The translations under genes and the position numbers were made by a program. A stretch of 64,000 nucleotides of DNA from contig NZ_CP012697.1 of assembly GCF_001314225.1 (NCBI RefSeq), positions 806,001 to 870,000 on the forward strand, in the 5' to 3' direction. Every line of letters begins with the position of its first letter. Position 1 is the first letter of the stretch. The stretch comes from Microbacterium sp. No. 7. GTDB lineage: Bacteria; Actinomycetota; Actinomycetes; Actinomycetales; Microbacteriaceae. The notes beneath the pieces were generated by a model. That model was not told where the DNA came from, did no database searches, and worked only from the letters and a program-made list of their open reading frames with translations. Shown piece after piece: positions 8,350 through 16,798 of this stretch.

Positions 8350-9672
8350 ATGAATCGAGAAAGAGGGTTTAGCGCGAACGTCGCGGTGACAGTGCTAGGG
8401 CAGCTTGCGCTTCCGCTGTCGACATTCGTCACGGCCCCGGTTCTCGCTCGCGCACTAGGCGTTGAAGGGCGCGGTGAGTTGGCGGCGGCAACGGCCCCGT
8501 ATATGTTCCTCGCCACGCTTGCGACGTTCGGCATCACCGAGGCGATCGCCGTAGTCGCCGCATCGTCTCCGCGCCTTGCACGTCGTGCGACCTCTAACGG
8601 CCTCATCATCCTAACGATATGCGGGTCGTTGGCAGCCGTGCTGAGTGTCCTCTTTGCGCCATTGCTATCTGCTGGTATCGACCATGTCGCGTTCTCCATC
8701 GCCCTCGCGGGGCTTGCTATCCCCCCGACGGTTCTAGTGGGCGGACTTCGCGGGCTCGCGCAGGGACTGCAAAGATGGGGCGCGGTGGCCGTGGAGCGAC
8801 TGATCACAGCGGTTATTCGTGTCGCGGTTATCTTCGGGGCGTTTTTTCTTGGGCAGCTGACCTTTGCTGTGGGTGTCGCTGCGATTGCTATCGCGCCGAT
8901 CATCGGGGTTGTCGCCTACTTGTCTGTGATTCGACAGGCGCGGGCAGACTCACGGACGTCGGAGACGGCCGATGTGGCGAAGGCATCGATAAAGTCGCTC
9001 GCAAGCTTTGGGTTTCGCCAGTGGCTGGGGTCGGTGTCGGGGGTCTTGCTCAGCCGAATCGATCAACTCTTGATCGCACCGCTCGCCGGCGCGTATCAAC
9101 TCGGTCTCTATGCTGTCGCTGTCAACGTCGCTGACGTGACTCTGCTCGTCAATCACGCAGTGCGCGATGTTGTCATGTCGAGCGACGCCGCAGAACGTTC
9201 CAACATCCGGCTTCTGCGGGCTGCCCGAGTTTCTTTTCTTATCTCCGGTGTCGTAGGGGTGGCGATTGCGATCACGGTTCCATTTTGGCTGCCGTGGCTG
9301 TTCGGCGCCGAGTTTGGCGCCGCGACGGTTGCGACCATCCTGCTGATTGTCGCTTCGGTGCTGGGAATTCCTGGGTCTGTCGCGGGCGCAGGGCTTGCAG
9401 CACGGGGTCGCCCGGAACTGCGTAGCGTATCGATTTTCGTTGCATTGATCGCGAATGTTGTTCTCGTCATCGCTCTCACGCCCTCGCTGGGTGCGCTTGG
9501 CGCAGCGGGCGCAACGCTAGCCGGCAACGTCGTGGCAGCAAACCTCAATATCTGGTTCTGTCACAAGCACTACGGCATCGCAGCTTTCGATTTCTATCGG
9601 CTCGGATCTCAGGATGTGCGTGACGTGGTCGGCATCGGCCGACAGCTGATGGATCGACTGCGACGTAGGTGA
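8350..9672 (+). CDS. Polysaccharide flippase, Wzx-like (MOP superfamily)
   Basis: 440 aa from ATG 8350, preceded by AGGAAGG with an 8-base spacer. The protein is almost entirely hydrophobic, with about 12 membrane segments. It opens with an NVAVTVLGQLALPLSTFVTA helix and ALGVEGRGELAAA, the typical first loop of MOP flippases. By family it translocates the undecaprenyl-PP-linked repeat unit across the membrane. It belongs to the lower-GC operon and is followed by its presumed partner polymerase at 9755. Confidence 0.82.
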   Translation: MNRERGFSANVAVTVLGQLALPLSTFVTAPVLARALGVEGRGELAAATAPYMFLATLATFGITEAIAVVAASSPRLARRATSNGLIILTICGSLAAVLSVLFAPLLSAGIDHVAFSIALAGLAIPPTVLVGGLRGLAQGLQRWGAVAVERLITAVIRVAVIFGAFFLGQLTFAVGVAAIAIAPIIGVVAYLSVIRQARADSRTSETADVAKASIKSLASFGFRQWLGSVSGVLLSRIDQLLIAPLAGAYQLGLYAVAVNVADVTLLVNHAVRDVVMSSDAAERSNIRLLRAARVSFLISGVVGVAIAITVPFWLPWLFGAEFGAATVATILLIVASVLGIPGSVAGAGLAARGRPELRSVSIFVALIANVVLVIALTPSLGALGAAGATLAGNVVAANLNIWFCHKHYGIAAFDFYRLGSQDVRDVVGIGRQLMDRLRRR

Positions 9673-9754
9673 CACGGCTCATGCTGTAGCATGGGTATGT
9701 TTCGTGCCGCGCTGTGGAAGCTGCTGGTGCTTGGGGGTCGCTGAGGGGGGCGTC

Positions 9755-11131
9755 GTGGATATTCTCATGGCGTTGCTTGTGCCCGTAGCGGCCTTCTTCG
9801 TTGGCGCGCTGTTCGTTTTCATCCCGAGCAGGCTTCTGTGGAACACGTTCGCTCTGCTGAGTTCGATCAACCCGACGAGCATCTCGGTTCCCGCCGGAGC
9901 GCCGGCGATCTTCTCCTTGGCCACTGTTCTGAAAACGGGCCGACACTTCCTGCAGGCCCTGGCGGCCCCGGCGACTTTACTTCTGCTGGCGCTCGCCGTT
10001 TGGTATTTTTTCTCTGCCCTTTGGTCGCCTCGTGCAACCGGTGCCCTGACGACAGGAGTGGCGGTACTCGGAGTGGTCGCCGCCGCTGCTCTCAGCGCGG
10101 CTGCATGCGACGGTGATCCTCGCGCTCTCATCCGCCGTATGATGATCGTCTTGGCCCCACTGGCCATTCTGCAGTCTCTGGCCACGATCATTTTTCGAGT
10201 AAATCCTGCGATCGAAGACTCCTATTTTCGATCTGAGTTTTTTCACTTGCTGCTGGGTGATGACGCTGCGTTTCTATTTACAACGCGAACCAACAATGTG
10301 ACCGACCCTGAGAAAGCGGGTGGTCTGCTGTTTGTCAACGGTAACCGAGCTTCAATGGTCATGGCTGTGTGGGCGCTCATGTACCTTGCTATGTGGTTTC
10401 AGCGTCGCGCCGCATGGACTCTTTTCATGGCAGCGGTGTGCATGGGTGGCGCATTGGCAACGAGTTCGAAGACAGCGATCGTGCTGGCTATTATCGTTCC
10501 AGTCATCTTTTTCCTACTCCCGTGGGTCGTTGCCGGCGCGCGATCACCGCTATCCGTTCTGCTCGGTTTGGTGCTCATGGGCGGCTTTGCATTTCTAACT
10601 GTGCGGTTGGCCGACTATCTGCCACAGGCGTTGACGGGTGCTGAGCAGTCGGCGGAAGATCGTGCGAACTTCGCCAATGCCGCTGCTGGCTACTTCTCAG
10701 AACAGCCCTTCTTCGGGCTCGGGTTTGGTGGGTGGGAAGCCGCGTGGGCACAAGACGCACACAGCTTTGGTATGCGCCCCGACCTCCCTCCGCACAACTT
10801 CGTGATCGCGGGTTGGGCGAACGCAGGAGTGATCGCCGTCGCCCTCTTTTTTGCCGTCATCGCTGTTCTAGTGTTCCAGTATCTAAAGCTCATGAGAGAG
10901 GCAGACTCGTCCAGGCAGGCTCGCGCATTTAGTATGCAGCTCGGAGCGATAGCCTGGATGGTTGCGCACGCAACATTTGACAATACTGATTTCTACGGGG
11001 TGCCTAACACTATCCCTGTTTTTGCGATTCTCGTGACGCAGGCCGGGATTCTTTTGCGGCAGCAGAAGCTTAGGGCGGAAGAAAGAAGTGTAGCAACTTC
11101 GGAAGCGCGTCCGCGACTGCGGAAATCGTAG
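9755..11131 (+). CDS. O-antigen ligase/Wzy-type polysaccharide polymerase
   Basis: 458 aa. GTG 9755 is preferred because GAGGGGGG lies 7 bases upstream; an upstream ORF start at 9704 has an implausible Cys-rich N-terminus. About 10-12 membrane helices are visible. A large periplasmic loop is followed by GLGFGGWEAAW and PPHNFVIAGWANAG near residue 345, the HN-containing signature of Wzy_C/O-antigen ligase proteins. Predicted to join flipped repeat units outside the membrane. It is the last gene of the left plus-strand operon. Confidence 0.8.
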   Translation: MDILMALLVPVAAFFVGALFVFIPSRLLWNTFALLSSINPTSISVPAGAPAIFSLATVLKTGRHFLQALAAPATLLLLALAVWYFFSALWSPRATGALTTGVAVLGVVAAAALSAAACDGDPRALIRRMMIVLAPLAILQSLATIIFRVNPAIEDSYFRSEFFHLLLGDDAAFLFTTRTNNVTDPEKAGGLLFVNGNRASMVMAVWALMYLAMWFQRRAAWTLFMAAVCMGGALATSSKTAIVLAIIVPVIFFLLPWVVAGARSPLSVLLGLVLMGGFAFLTVRLADYLPQALTGAEQSAEDRANFANAAAGYFSEQPFFGLGFGGWEAAWAQDAHSFGMRPDLPPHNFVIAGWANAGVIAVALFFAVIAVLVFQYLKLMREADSSRQARAFSMQLGAIAWMVAHATFDNTDFYGVPNTIPVFAILVTQAGILLRQQKLRAEERSVATSEARPRLRKS

Positions 11132-11617
11132 CGCTCGACGGAGAGCGAAAGGCAAGGGGCTGACCCTTGTTTTGGGACACGTGAGATCCAGCGCTGTGAC
11201 GTCTCGGGATTTTGGTGACAGTCGGGGAATCCGATGTGCCCGTTCACGCCCCCGATGTCGCCGCTTGATGACGGGTTTGTTATTCAGTGGGCGAGGGAAG
11301 CGACTCGGTATCGGATCAGGGCATGGCCAAGGCATGAGATCTTGGGCATCGGGCAGGTGAGGAATGTTTCGAGTACTTGCTCAGCGATGTGCGTCCGACG
11401 GCATGGTTGTGGTGCGTGTGGGCGCCGCGAAGCTGCTGGGCAGCGTGTCAAGCGTCGTTGAACTCGACGTGCTCTGCGGGTTCTTACACCATGGACTTCG
11501 TGGACCGGTTGGCCTGGCTCTTTGATGGGGGTGACGGTTTCTGCTCGGCGGACGTACTGCCGCCCGGCGGCGGACGTACGGGCCATTCACGCCCGGCTCC
11601 AATACGCGCCGCGCGAT
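11132..11617. other. 486-base spacer between convergent operons, containing a transposase relic
   Basis: No intact gene is seen between the convergent stops at 11131 and 11618. The minus strand of 11140-11471 carries the ISL3-like relic described separately. I see no clear terminator hairpin or intact IS end. Confidence 0.5.
11140..11471 (-). pseudogene. ISL3-family transposase C-terminal relic (frameshifted)
   Basis: On the minus strand, consecutive frames read VEFNDA*HAAQQLRGAHTHH, then AEQVLETFLTCPMPKISCLG, then after a stop SGDIGGVNGHIGF and NPETSQRW. This order matches the ISL3 transposase C-terminus as I know it: an AQQLR...N...GR block, then ..TCPIPEIARLGRTL.WR..., then NGGTEAINGIIE and RGFRN..NYRLR. 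At least one stop and one or two frameshifts separate the blocks, so this is a dead fragment. No intact terminal repeat was identified. Confidence 0.6.
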
Positions 11618-12718
11618 TCAGCTTGCGACAAACTCCTGAATGTTTCGCTGAAACACAGAAAGACTGTACTCGGCTGTCGCAGCGGGACCGTCGAATGCTG
11701 GTAAATCAAGGGCGCGGACCAACGCATGGGCTAGGTCAGTGGCATCTGTTGACTCAGCAACGACTCCCGTTTCACCGTCCACGAACGTCTCGAGCTGCCC
11801 GCCGACGGGACCGGTCACGACGGGTGTTCCGAGGACCTGGGCCTCGACGGGAACGATCCCGAAGTCTTCGATCGCAGGAAAGACGAACACGCTCGCGCGC
11901 TCGTAGAGCGCCCACAGCAACGAATCTGATGGCGAGTGCACGATCTGCACGGGGACTGACGCCTCACCGGCTTGTGCGCGCAACAACTCTTCGTCCGGAC
12001 CACGACCCGCGATCACCGCTGGGACATTCGCTGCCTCTGCCGCCGCGATCACCAGATCGAGCCGCTTGTACGGGACGAACCGTGAGGCGCCGAGCACGAA
12101 CACCTCTGGGAGGGCGTCGAGCAACCGACGTTCATCGTCGGTGAGTCGCGCCGACCACTCATGGATACGAGCAATGCGTTCCACTTCGACAGGCGGATGG
12201 ATGACGACGGCATCACGCTCCCAAGCGTCTTGCACACGTCGCCGAACGAAAGCACTGTTGGCCGCGATCGCTGCGGCCTCCGCCGCACGATGACGGTCGA
12301 TAAGTTTGAATAGGGGAGCGACTGCCCTGATCATCGCGCTTGCGCCGCGCTCGTCATACTCCGGCGTCCAGATGTACCGGGCGGGACTATGCACGTAGAC
12401 GAGTTCTGGAATGTCTTGGCCTCGAATGCGCGCATGATGAGCGAAGAGATGCGAACTAACGAGCATCCAGTCGTAGGCGCGGTCGGCTTTCAGCATGCGC
12501 CAGGTGGGTACCGTGAAAGGCAGCGCCAGCGCCTTGCTGCGCCGGATCGGCGTGCGCGCGATCCATGTCTCGCGCAGATTGCGATCGGCGAGCCGATGCG
12601 GCGCATCGGTCCACAGACATTGGATGTCGGCGTCCGGGAACGCGTCGGCCATCGCCTCGAGCACGTTCTCGGAGCCGCCAGACGGAGCGATCCACTCGTG
12701 GACGAGCAGTCCTGTCAA
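11618..12718 (-). CDS. Glycosyltransferase, GT4 (WbaZ-like mannosyltransferase)
   Basis: 366 aa. The start is TTG 12718, which overlaps the upstream stop (TTGA); the longer open frame to 12865 runs antisense-like through the upstream gene and is rejected. VHEWIAPSGGSENVLEAMAD is the usual GT4 N-terminus. Other motifs are VYVHSPARYIWTPEYD, VIHPPVEV, LGASRFVPYKRLDLVIAA and the EX7E motif EDFGIVPVEAQVLGTPVV. The VHSPARY and WTPEYD blocks are typical of GDP-mannose-dependent WbaZ/MtfB-type enzymes (inference). It is coupled to the initiating transferase. Confidence 0.82.
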   Translation of the reverse strand: MTGLLVHEWIAPSGGSENVLEAMADAFPDADIQCLWTDAPHRLADRNLRETWIARTPIRRSKALALPFTVPTWRMLKADRAYDWMLVSSHLFAHHARIRGQDIPELVYVHSPARYIWTPEYDERGASAMIRAVAPLFKLIDRHRAAEAAAIAANSAFVRRRVQDAWERDAVVIHPPVEVERIARIHEWSARLTDDERRLLDALPEVFVLGASRFVPYKRLDLVIAAAEAANVPAVIAGRGPDEELLRAQAGEASVPVQIVHSPSDSLLWALYERASVFVFPAIEDFGIVPVEAQVLGTPVVTGPVGGQLETFVDGETGVVAESTDATDLAHALVRALDLPAFDGPAATAEYSLSVFQRNIQEFVAS

Positions 12719-14199
12719 TGCGCCGTCTCCCCGGGGGCGACAACCGCCTTGAACGTGCGCAGCAGGATGTTGACGTCGCCCGTGAGTGACCAGTTCTCCA
12801 CGTAGTAGAGGTCGAGGCGGATGGCATCTTCCCAGCTGAGCGCGGAGCGACCGCTCACCTGCCACAGCCCGCTCATGCCGGGCTTGACGATGAGGCGGCG
12901 ACGAGCGGCGTCGTCGTAGAGCTCGACCTCGCCCTCGCGCTGCGGGCGGGGGCCGACGAGGCTCATGCTGCCGAGGAACACGTTGACCAGCTGGGGGAGC
13001 TCGTCGAGCGAGTACTTGCGCAGCACGCGGCCGACCTTGGTGATGCGCGGGTCGTTCTCGACCTTGAAGAGCGGGGTGTCGCTCGTGCCCTGCTGGGCGA
13101 GCAGCTCGGCGAGCATGTCGTCGGCATCGGGGATCATCGACCGGAACTTGAGCATCTGGAACGGCTTGCCGTTGAGGCCGATGCGTTCCTGCCCGTAGAA
13201 GATCGGGCCAGGGCTCGACAGCCGCACGAGCAGCATGATGAGAAGGAAGACCGGCGAGAGCAGCAGCAGCAGCGTGCCGGAGCCGAGGATGTCGAACGCA
13301 CGCTTGAGCACGACCTGGCGACCCGTGTAGCGAGGAGTCTCCACGTGCATGAGGGGCAGGCCTGCGACGGGGCGTGTGTGGATGCGGGGGCCGCCGATGT
13401 CGGTGAGGTTGGGCGCCATGATGAGGTGGTGCTGGCCGGCCTCGAGCTGCCAGCTCAGCTCGCGCACCTTGCCGGCGGGCAGGCCGCTCTCGCCCGAGAT
13501 GAGCACCGTGTCGGCACCGGTGACGCGCAGCGCGTCGATCATGTGGTCGAGGTTGCCCAGCACCGGAACACCTGTGTCACCGAGCGTTCCGCCGACGAGG
13601 CCCGACGGCGAGCATGCGCCGACGACGACGTAGCCGGCGGCCGGCTGGCTGTTCAACTCAGTGAGGATGCGCTCACTGGCCTCTTCCTCGCCGATCAGCA
13701 GCACGCGGGAGATCATCTCGCCGCGCCGCCGACGTCCGCGCAGCCATGCGCGCCACGCCCAGCGTGACAGGATGAGAAGCGCCAGCCCAAGAGGCATGCT
13801 GATGAGGATGTACCCGCGCGACACATCGACCATCGCAAGGTAGGACACGATCGCAATGAGGCCGAAGAGCCGTAGGGCGCCATCGACGATCGCCCTGTAC
13901 TCGGCGCTGCCGTAGCCGATCACGCGCGGGCTACGAGTGCCATAGAGCGAGAGCATCAGCATCCAGCTCGCGATGAGCAGAAGGGACAGCCAGGTGTAAT
14001 CCAGATAGTCGGCGCCGGCAACCCCCCTCGTATGGCTGCCAAGCCAGAAGACTTGCGTGCCGAAGACAGTGAGCGTCACGATCACGAAGTCGCTGATGAC
14101 GAGCCTCGTCGCGTAGTCTCGCTGCCACCTGTCGGCGACAGGCGGCAGCAGTATGCTCCCCGATTCCGTGCGGCGTGGCTCTGTGGCGTGCACAGTCAT
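12715..14199 (-). CDS. Exopolysaccharide initiating polyprenyl glycosylphosphotransferase (WcaJ/WbaP type)
   Basis: 494 aa from ATG 14199, with GGAGG 7 bases upstream; a longer frame to 14415 is rejected. It has four N-terminal membrane helices (about 25-145), a Rossmann-like cytosolic part (VLLIGEEEASERIL near 170), a hydrophobic re-entrant segment (about 300-325) and the catalytic domain to the C-terminus. KFRSM with following DAD acidic residues, DELPQL, GPRPQREGEV and WQVSGRS are all intact. By family it transfers a phospho-sugar from a UDP-sugar to undecaprenyl phosphate, starting the repeat unit. It is probably the functional replacement for the eroded copy at 2-1195. Confidence 0.93.
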   Translation of the reverse strand: MTVHATEPRRTESGSILLPPVADRWQRDYATRLVISDFVIVTLTVFGTQVFWLGSHTRGVAGADYLDYTWLSLLLIASWMLMLSLYGTRSPRVIGYGSAEYRAIVDGALRLFGLIAIVSYLAMVDVSRGYILISMPLGLALLILSRWAWRAWLRGRRRRGEMISRVLLIGEEEASERILTELNSQPAAGYVVVGACSPSGLVGGTLGDTGVPVLGNLDHMIDALRVTGADTVLISGESGLPAGKVRELSWQLEAGQHHLIMAPNLTDIGGPRIHTRPVAGLPLMHVETPRYTGRQVVLKRAFDILGSGTLLLLLSPVFLLIMLLVRLSSPGPIFYGQERIGLNGKPFQMLKFRSMIPDADDMLAELLAQQGTSDTPLFKVENDPRITKVGRVLRKYSLDELPQLVNVFLGSMSLVGPRPQREGEVELYDDAARRRLIVKPGMSGLWQVSGRSALSWEDAIRLDLYYVENWSLTGDVNILLRTFKAVVAPGETAH

Positions 14200-14249
14200 C
14201 GACGTTCCTCCCCAAGACCCCGACCCGGCCGGGACCGTTGCGCGTGCCC

Positions 14250-14267
14250 GCCCGTGTAAACACGGGC
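14250..14267. promoter_or_regulatory. Perfect hairpin in leader of initiating transferase
   Basis: GCCCGTGT-AA-ACACGGGC has 8-bp arms, lies about 50 bases upstream of the ATG at 14199 and is followed on the plus strand by TTTT. It may be a leader hairpin/operator, or a terminator for plus-strand transcription. Function is unknown. Confidence 0.45.
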
Positions 14268-14287
14268 TTTTCCCCAAAAGCACGGCA

Positions 14288-14295
14288 AGTCCCCA
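14288..14295. repeat. Target-site duplication AGTCCCCA (left, IS256-type)
   Basis: The 8-base AGTCCCCA is repeated at 15721-15728 on the other side of the IS256-type element. An 8-bp duplication is the usual size for the family. Confidence 0.7.
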
Positions 14296-15720
14296 AGTAG
14301 TGCCCCTTAACGTGGTGTAGCGCGCGGTGGCTGCCGGTCCTGTCTTGGACGTGGGCGCGGTCACCGTGTGATCCTTCGAGGAAACTCTCACATCCCACTC
14401 GAAAGGCATCATCACGATGACCGCACCTCATATTGTCGACCCTGCCCGCCTGCTCGGTGAAGCCCTTGCCGACGGATCTCCCGATCTGATGCGGCAGTTG
14501 CTGCAGACGATGATCAACGCGCTGCTGTCCGCCGACGCGGACGCTGTTGTCGGCGCCGAATGGGGCAAGCCCAGCCCCGACCGCACCGCCCAACGCAACG
14601 GCTACCGGCACCGCGACCTGGACACTCGTGTCGGCACGATCGACGTTCAGATCCCGAAGCTGCGCACCGGAACCTACTTCCCGGAGTGGTTGCTGGAGCG
14701 CCGTAAGCGGGCCGAGACGGCGCTGATCACCGTGGTCGCGGACTGCTACCTCGCCGGCGTCTCCACCCGACGGATGGACAAGCTCGTGAAGACTCTCGGG
14801 ATCCACTCGCTGTCGAAGTCGCAGGTCTCGCGGATGGCGGCGGACCTCGACGAGCACGTCGACCAGTTCCGTCACCGCCCGCTCGATGATGCAGGCCCGT
14901 TCACGTTCGTCGCCGCCGACGCGCTCACCATGAAGGTCCGCGAAGGCGGCCGCGTGATCAACGCGGTCGTGCTCATCGCGACCGGCGTGAATGGGGACGG
15001 GCATCGCGAAGTCCTCGGCCTGCGCGTGGCGACCAGCGAGACCGGGGCGGCCTGGAACTCGTTCTTCGCCGACCTCGTCGCCCGCGGCCTCGGCGGGGTC
15101 CGCCTGGTCACCTCCGACGCGCACGCCGGGCTGGTGGAAGCGATCTCGGCGAACCTGCCCGGAGCTGTCTGGCAGAGATGCAGAACCCACTACGCGGCGA
15201 ACCTGATGAGCGTGACACCGAAGGCCATGTGGCCGGCGGTGAAAGCGATGCTGCACTCCGTCTACGACCAGCCCGACAAGGACGCCGTGCACGCCCAGTT
15301 CGACCGGCTGCTGGACTACGTCGACGGGAAACTCCCCGACGCGTTCGAGCACCTCGACGCCGCGAGGGCGGACATCCTCGCGTTCACCGGGTTCCCCGAC
15401 GGGCTCTGGCAGCAGATTTGGTCGAACAATCCGAACGAGCGCCTCAACCGGGAGATCCGCCGCCGCACCGATTCCGTGGGCATCTTCCCCAATCGCGACG
15501 CGATCATCCGCCTCGTCGGCGCGGTCCTCGCCGAGCAGACTGACGAATGGGTCGAGGGCCGCCGCTACCTCGGCCTCGAGATCCTTGCCAAGTCCCGCCT
15601 CACCCTCGTCGCCGACACCGGAGAGGAGGTGAACACCGACACCGTCCTCGAGCTCAGCGCCTAACCGAAATCAACAACAGAAGGATCACCGTCCGCTACA
15701 CCACGTCCCGGGGCTTGACC
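14296..15720 (+). mobile_element. IS256-family insertion sequence (1,425 bp)
   Basis: Imperfect inverted ends share GCCCC...ACGTGGTGTAGCG (left 14302-14321; right complement 15695-15715). One intact transposase lies inside and 8-bp duplications flank it. The element sits about 97 bases upstream of the initiating transferase gene (start 14199), transcribed away from it, so it may have displaced or replaced that operon's promoter. Confidence 0.85.
14417..15664 (+). CDS. IS256-family (mutator) transposase
   Basis: 415 aa, ATG start. Family blocks include [20 protein letters not shown] near residue 47, [13 protein letters not shown], and the [13 protein letters not shown] helix-turn-helix-like block near 133. 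Catalytic acidic residues read as D168 (VAADALTMK), D234 (VTSDAHAGL) and E341 ([14 protein letters not shown]). The WQRCRTHY segment between the second D and E is typical. Full length and uninterrupted, so potentially active. Confidence 0.93.
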   Translation: MTAPHIVDPARLLGEALADGSPDLMRQLLQTMINALLSADADAVVGAEWGKPSPDRTAQRNGYRHRDLDTRVGTIDVQIPKLRTGTYFPEWLLERRKRAETALITVVADCYLAGVSTRRMDKLVKTLGIHSLSKSQVSRMAADLDEHVDQFRHRPLDDAGPFTFVAADALTMKVREGGRVINAVVLIATGVNGDGHREVLGLRVATSETGAAWNSFFADLVARGLGGVRLVTSDAHAGLVEAISANLPGAVWQRCRTHYAANLMSVTPKAMWPAVKAMLHSVYDQPDKDAVHAQFDRLLDYVDGKLPDAFEHLDAARADILAFTGFPDGLWQQIWSNNPNERLNREIRRRTDSVGIFPNRDAIIRLVGAVLAEQTDEWVEGRRYLGLEILAKSRLTLVADTGEEVNTDTVLELSA

Positions 15721-15728
15721 AGTCCCCA
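15721..15728. repeat. Target-site duplication AGTCCCCA (right, IS256-type)
   Basis: Matches 14288-14295. Confidence 0.7.
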
Positions 15729-15886
15729 GGATAGCAGTGCGTTTGTGACGTGCACGTGTCGGTGTCAGACCGGCGTCAAGAGGTGACAAAGCTGCGCCGA
15801 CAGGCGACATCGACATGTGGTGATGCATCGTCGAGACTTGCTGGCGATATGGATGCCGGGGTTATGGGTATCGTGAGCCTTAAATG

Positions 15887-16006
15887 GGTTTCGATACGGT
15901 CCCGCCTCCGGCGGGACCTACTCAACCAGCGGGGGTACTCAACCGGCGGGGCCTGCTCGACCGGCGGGGCCTGCTCGACCAGCGTCGGGGCGGCGGCGCC
16001 GCCGCA
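15887..16006. repeat. Hairpin plus degenerate 18-bp tandem repeats (ACTCAACCAGCG-type intergenic repeat)
   Basis: A perfect 9-bp hairpin GGTCCCGCC-TCC-GGCGGGACC (15898-15918) follows GGTTTCGATAC. Four degenerate units of about 18 bp come next, built on T(A/G)CTC(A/G)ACC(A/G)GCGGGG (15919-15990), and then a GCGGCGGCGCCGCCGC palindrome. The TTTCGATAC...ACTCAACCAGCG pattern is one I recognise from intergenic repeats of Microbacteriaceae; function is unknown. Confidence 0.6.
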
Positions 16007-16113
16007 TGATACAAGCTCACCGCTGCGGGGCTGAGTCCTCGTCCACAATCGGGTCATCGCGCGATCTGTCCACGAATGCGGAGGATCGCAAGATCGTCGC
16101 CTCGCACATCTGG

Positions 16114-16140
16114 CATTCTCGGTCGCACCGAGCGAGAATG
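16114..16140 (+). promoter_or_regulatory. Nested hairpin abutting ribosome-binding site
   Basis: CATTCTCG...CGAGAATG (8-bp arms) encloses CTCGGT-CGC-ACCGAG (6-bp arms); the two pairings share bases and exclude each other. The structure ends exactly where the AAGGAG site (16141-16146) of the 16155 gene begins. Possible operator or translational switch. Confidence 0.4.
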
Positions 16141-16154
16141 AAGGAGTGGACCCC

Positions 16155-16472
16155 ATGAACGATCCCCAGATCTGGACCCTGATCGCGGTCTTCGGCACGA
16201 TCATGATCGGCGGGCTCACACTGTCGACGACCCTCATCAACCGATCGACGCAGGCGCAGGTCAACGGGCTCCGCGGTGAGCTGGATGCGCAGATCGGCGG
16301 GCTCCGCGGTGAGCTGGATGCGCAGATCGGCGGGCTCCGCGGCGAGCTGAGTGCACGCTTCGACGCCGTGCACAGCCGTCTCGACACGATCGACGCGAAG
16401 ATCACCCATCTCGATCGCGATGTGACCTGGCTGATGAATCGCGCCTGGGGCGAGCCGTCCTCCGACCGATGA
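16155..16472 (+). CDS. Small membrane-anchored coiled-coil protein, unknown function
   Basis: 105 aa from ATG 16155 (AAGGAG with an 8-base spacer; GTG 16146 is less likely). One transmembrane helix (about residues 5-26, WTLIAVFGTIMIGGLTL) is followed by a hydrophilic helix containing three near-identical 11-residue units (Q.GGLRGELDA), encoded by tandem 33-bp DNA repeats at about 16258-16356. The C-terminal LDTIDAKITHLDRDVTWL looks like a further coiled coil. Similar one-helix plus coiled-coil proteins are common in actinobacteria without assigned function. Stands alone between repeats and a minus-strand operon. Confidence 0.7.
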   Translation: MNDPQIWTLIAVFGTIMIGGLTLSTTLINRSTQAQVNGLRGELDAQIGGLRGELDAQIGGLRGELSARFDAVHSRLDTIDAKITHLDRDVTWLMNRAWGEPSSDR

Positions 16473-16615
16473 TGCCGCGCTACGACCGGCTCGACGATCT
16501 CGGCGATCAAGCCCGCCGTCTACCAGCTCACAGCGCGCAGGAGTCCGGCAGCGCTCGCGCCGCGGTGAATGCTGCTCCCCCGATCAAACATGGCGCGGCC
16601 ACCGGACGCTGCTGC

Positions 16616-16798
16616 TCATAGCGCCGGCTCCCTGTGTGCGACCGCGATCATCCACCGATCGCGCAGACGGAACGCCGGAATCGTCTGTTGCTTGGCCTTG
16701 TTCGCGGCGACGCTGCCGCGAACGTCGGCGGTGCGGGCCCAGTCCGCGAGCGGGATGATGTCTCGGCTCGTGAGCACCTCGACGTGCTGATACGTCAC
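16616..16798 (-). CDS. Small DNA-binding-like protein (excisionase/wHTH-like), 60 aa
   Basis: 60 aa from GTG 16798, which overlaps the stop of the XRE gene (GTGA). Pattern: VLTSRDIIPLADWARTADV, then AANKAKQQTIPAFRLRDRWMIA. The last part resembles the beta-hairpin wing of MerR/excisionase-type winged helices (IP.F..RDRWMI). Tight coupling to the XRE regulator suggests they form one regulatory or toxin-antitoxin unit. No recognised toxin motif is present. A longer frame to 16897 overlaps the XRE gene and is rejected. Confidence 0.6.
   Translation of the reverse strand: MTYQHVEVLTSRDIIPLADWARTADVRGSVAANKAKQQTIPAFRLRDRWMIAVAHREPAL

Larger units (their letters stand above)
15729..16154. other. 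Gene-free repeat-rich spacer
   Basis: About 425 bases between the IS256-type element and the small gene at 16155. No credible ORF is seen. It holds the hairpin and tandem-repeat block at 15887-16006 and a nested hairpin at 16114-16140. The first part (15729-15830) may be the original upstream/promoter region of the transferase operon, now cut off by the IS. Confidence 0.5.

Noticed and set aside
14200..14415. N-terminal extension of the initiating transferase to 14415
   Set aside because: It crosses the IS256 end and lacks family similarity; a strong GGAGG site precedes ATG 14199.
15919..15990. Possible CRISPR array
   Set aside because: Units are about 18 bp, contiguous and degenerate, with no spacers and no cas genes nearby.
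16473..16615. Short ORF starting near 16468 (PRYDRLDDLGDQ...)
   Set aside because: No ribosome-binding site, overlaps the previous stop, low-complexity composition and no sign of conservation visible.
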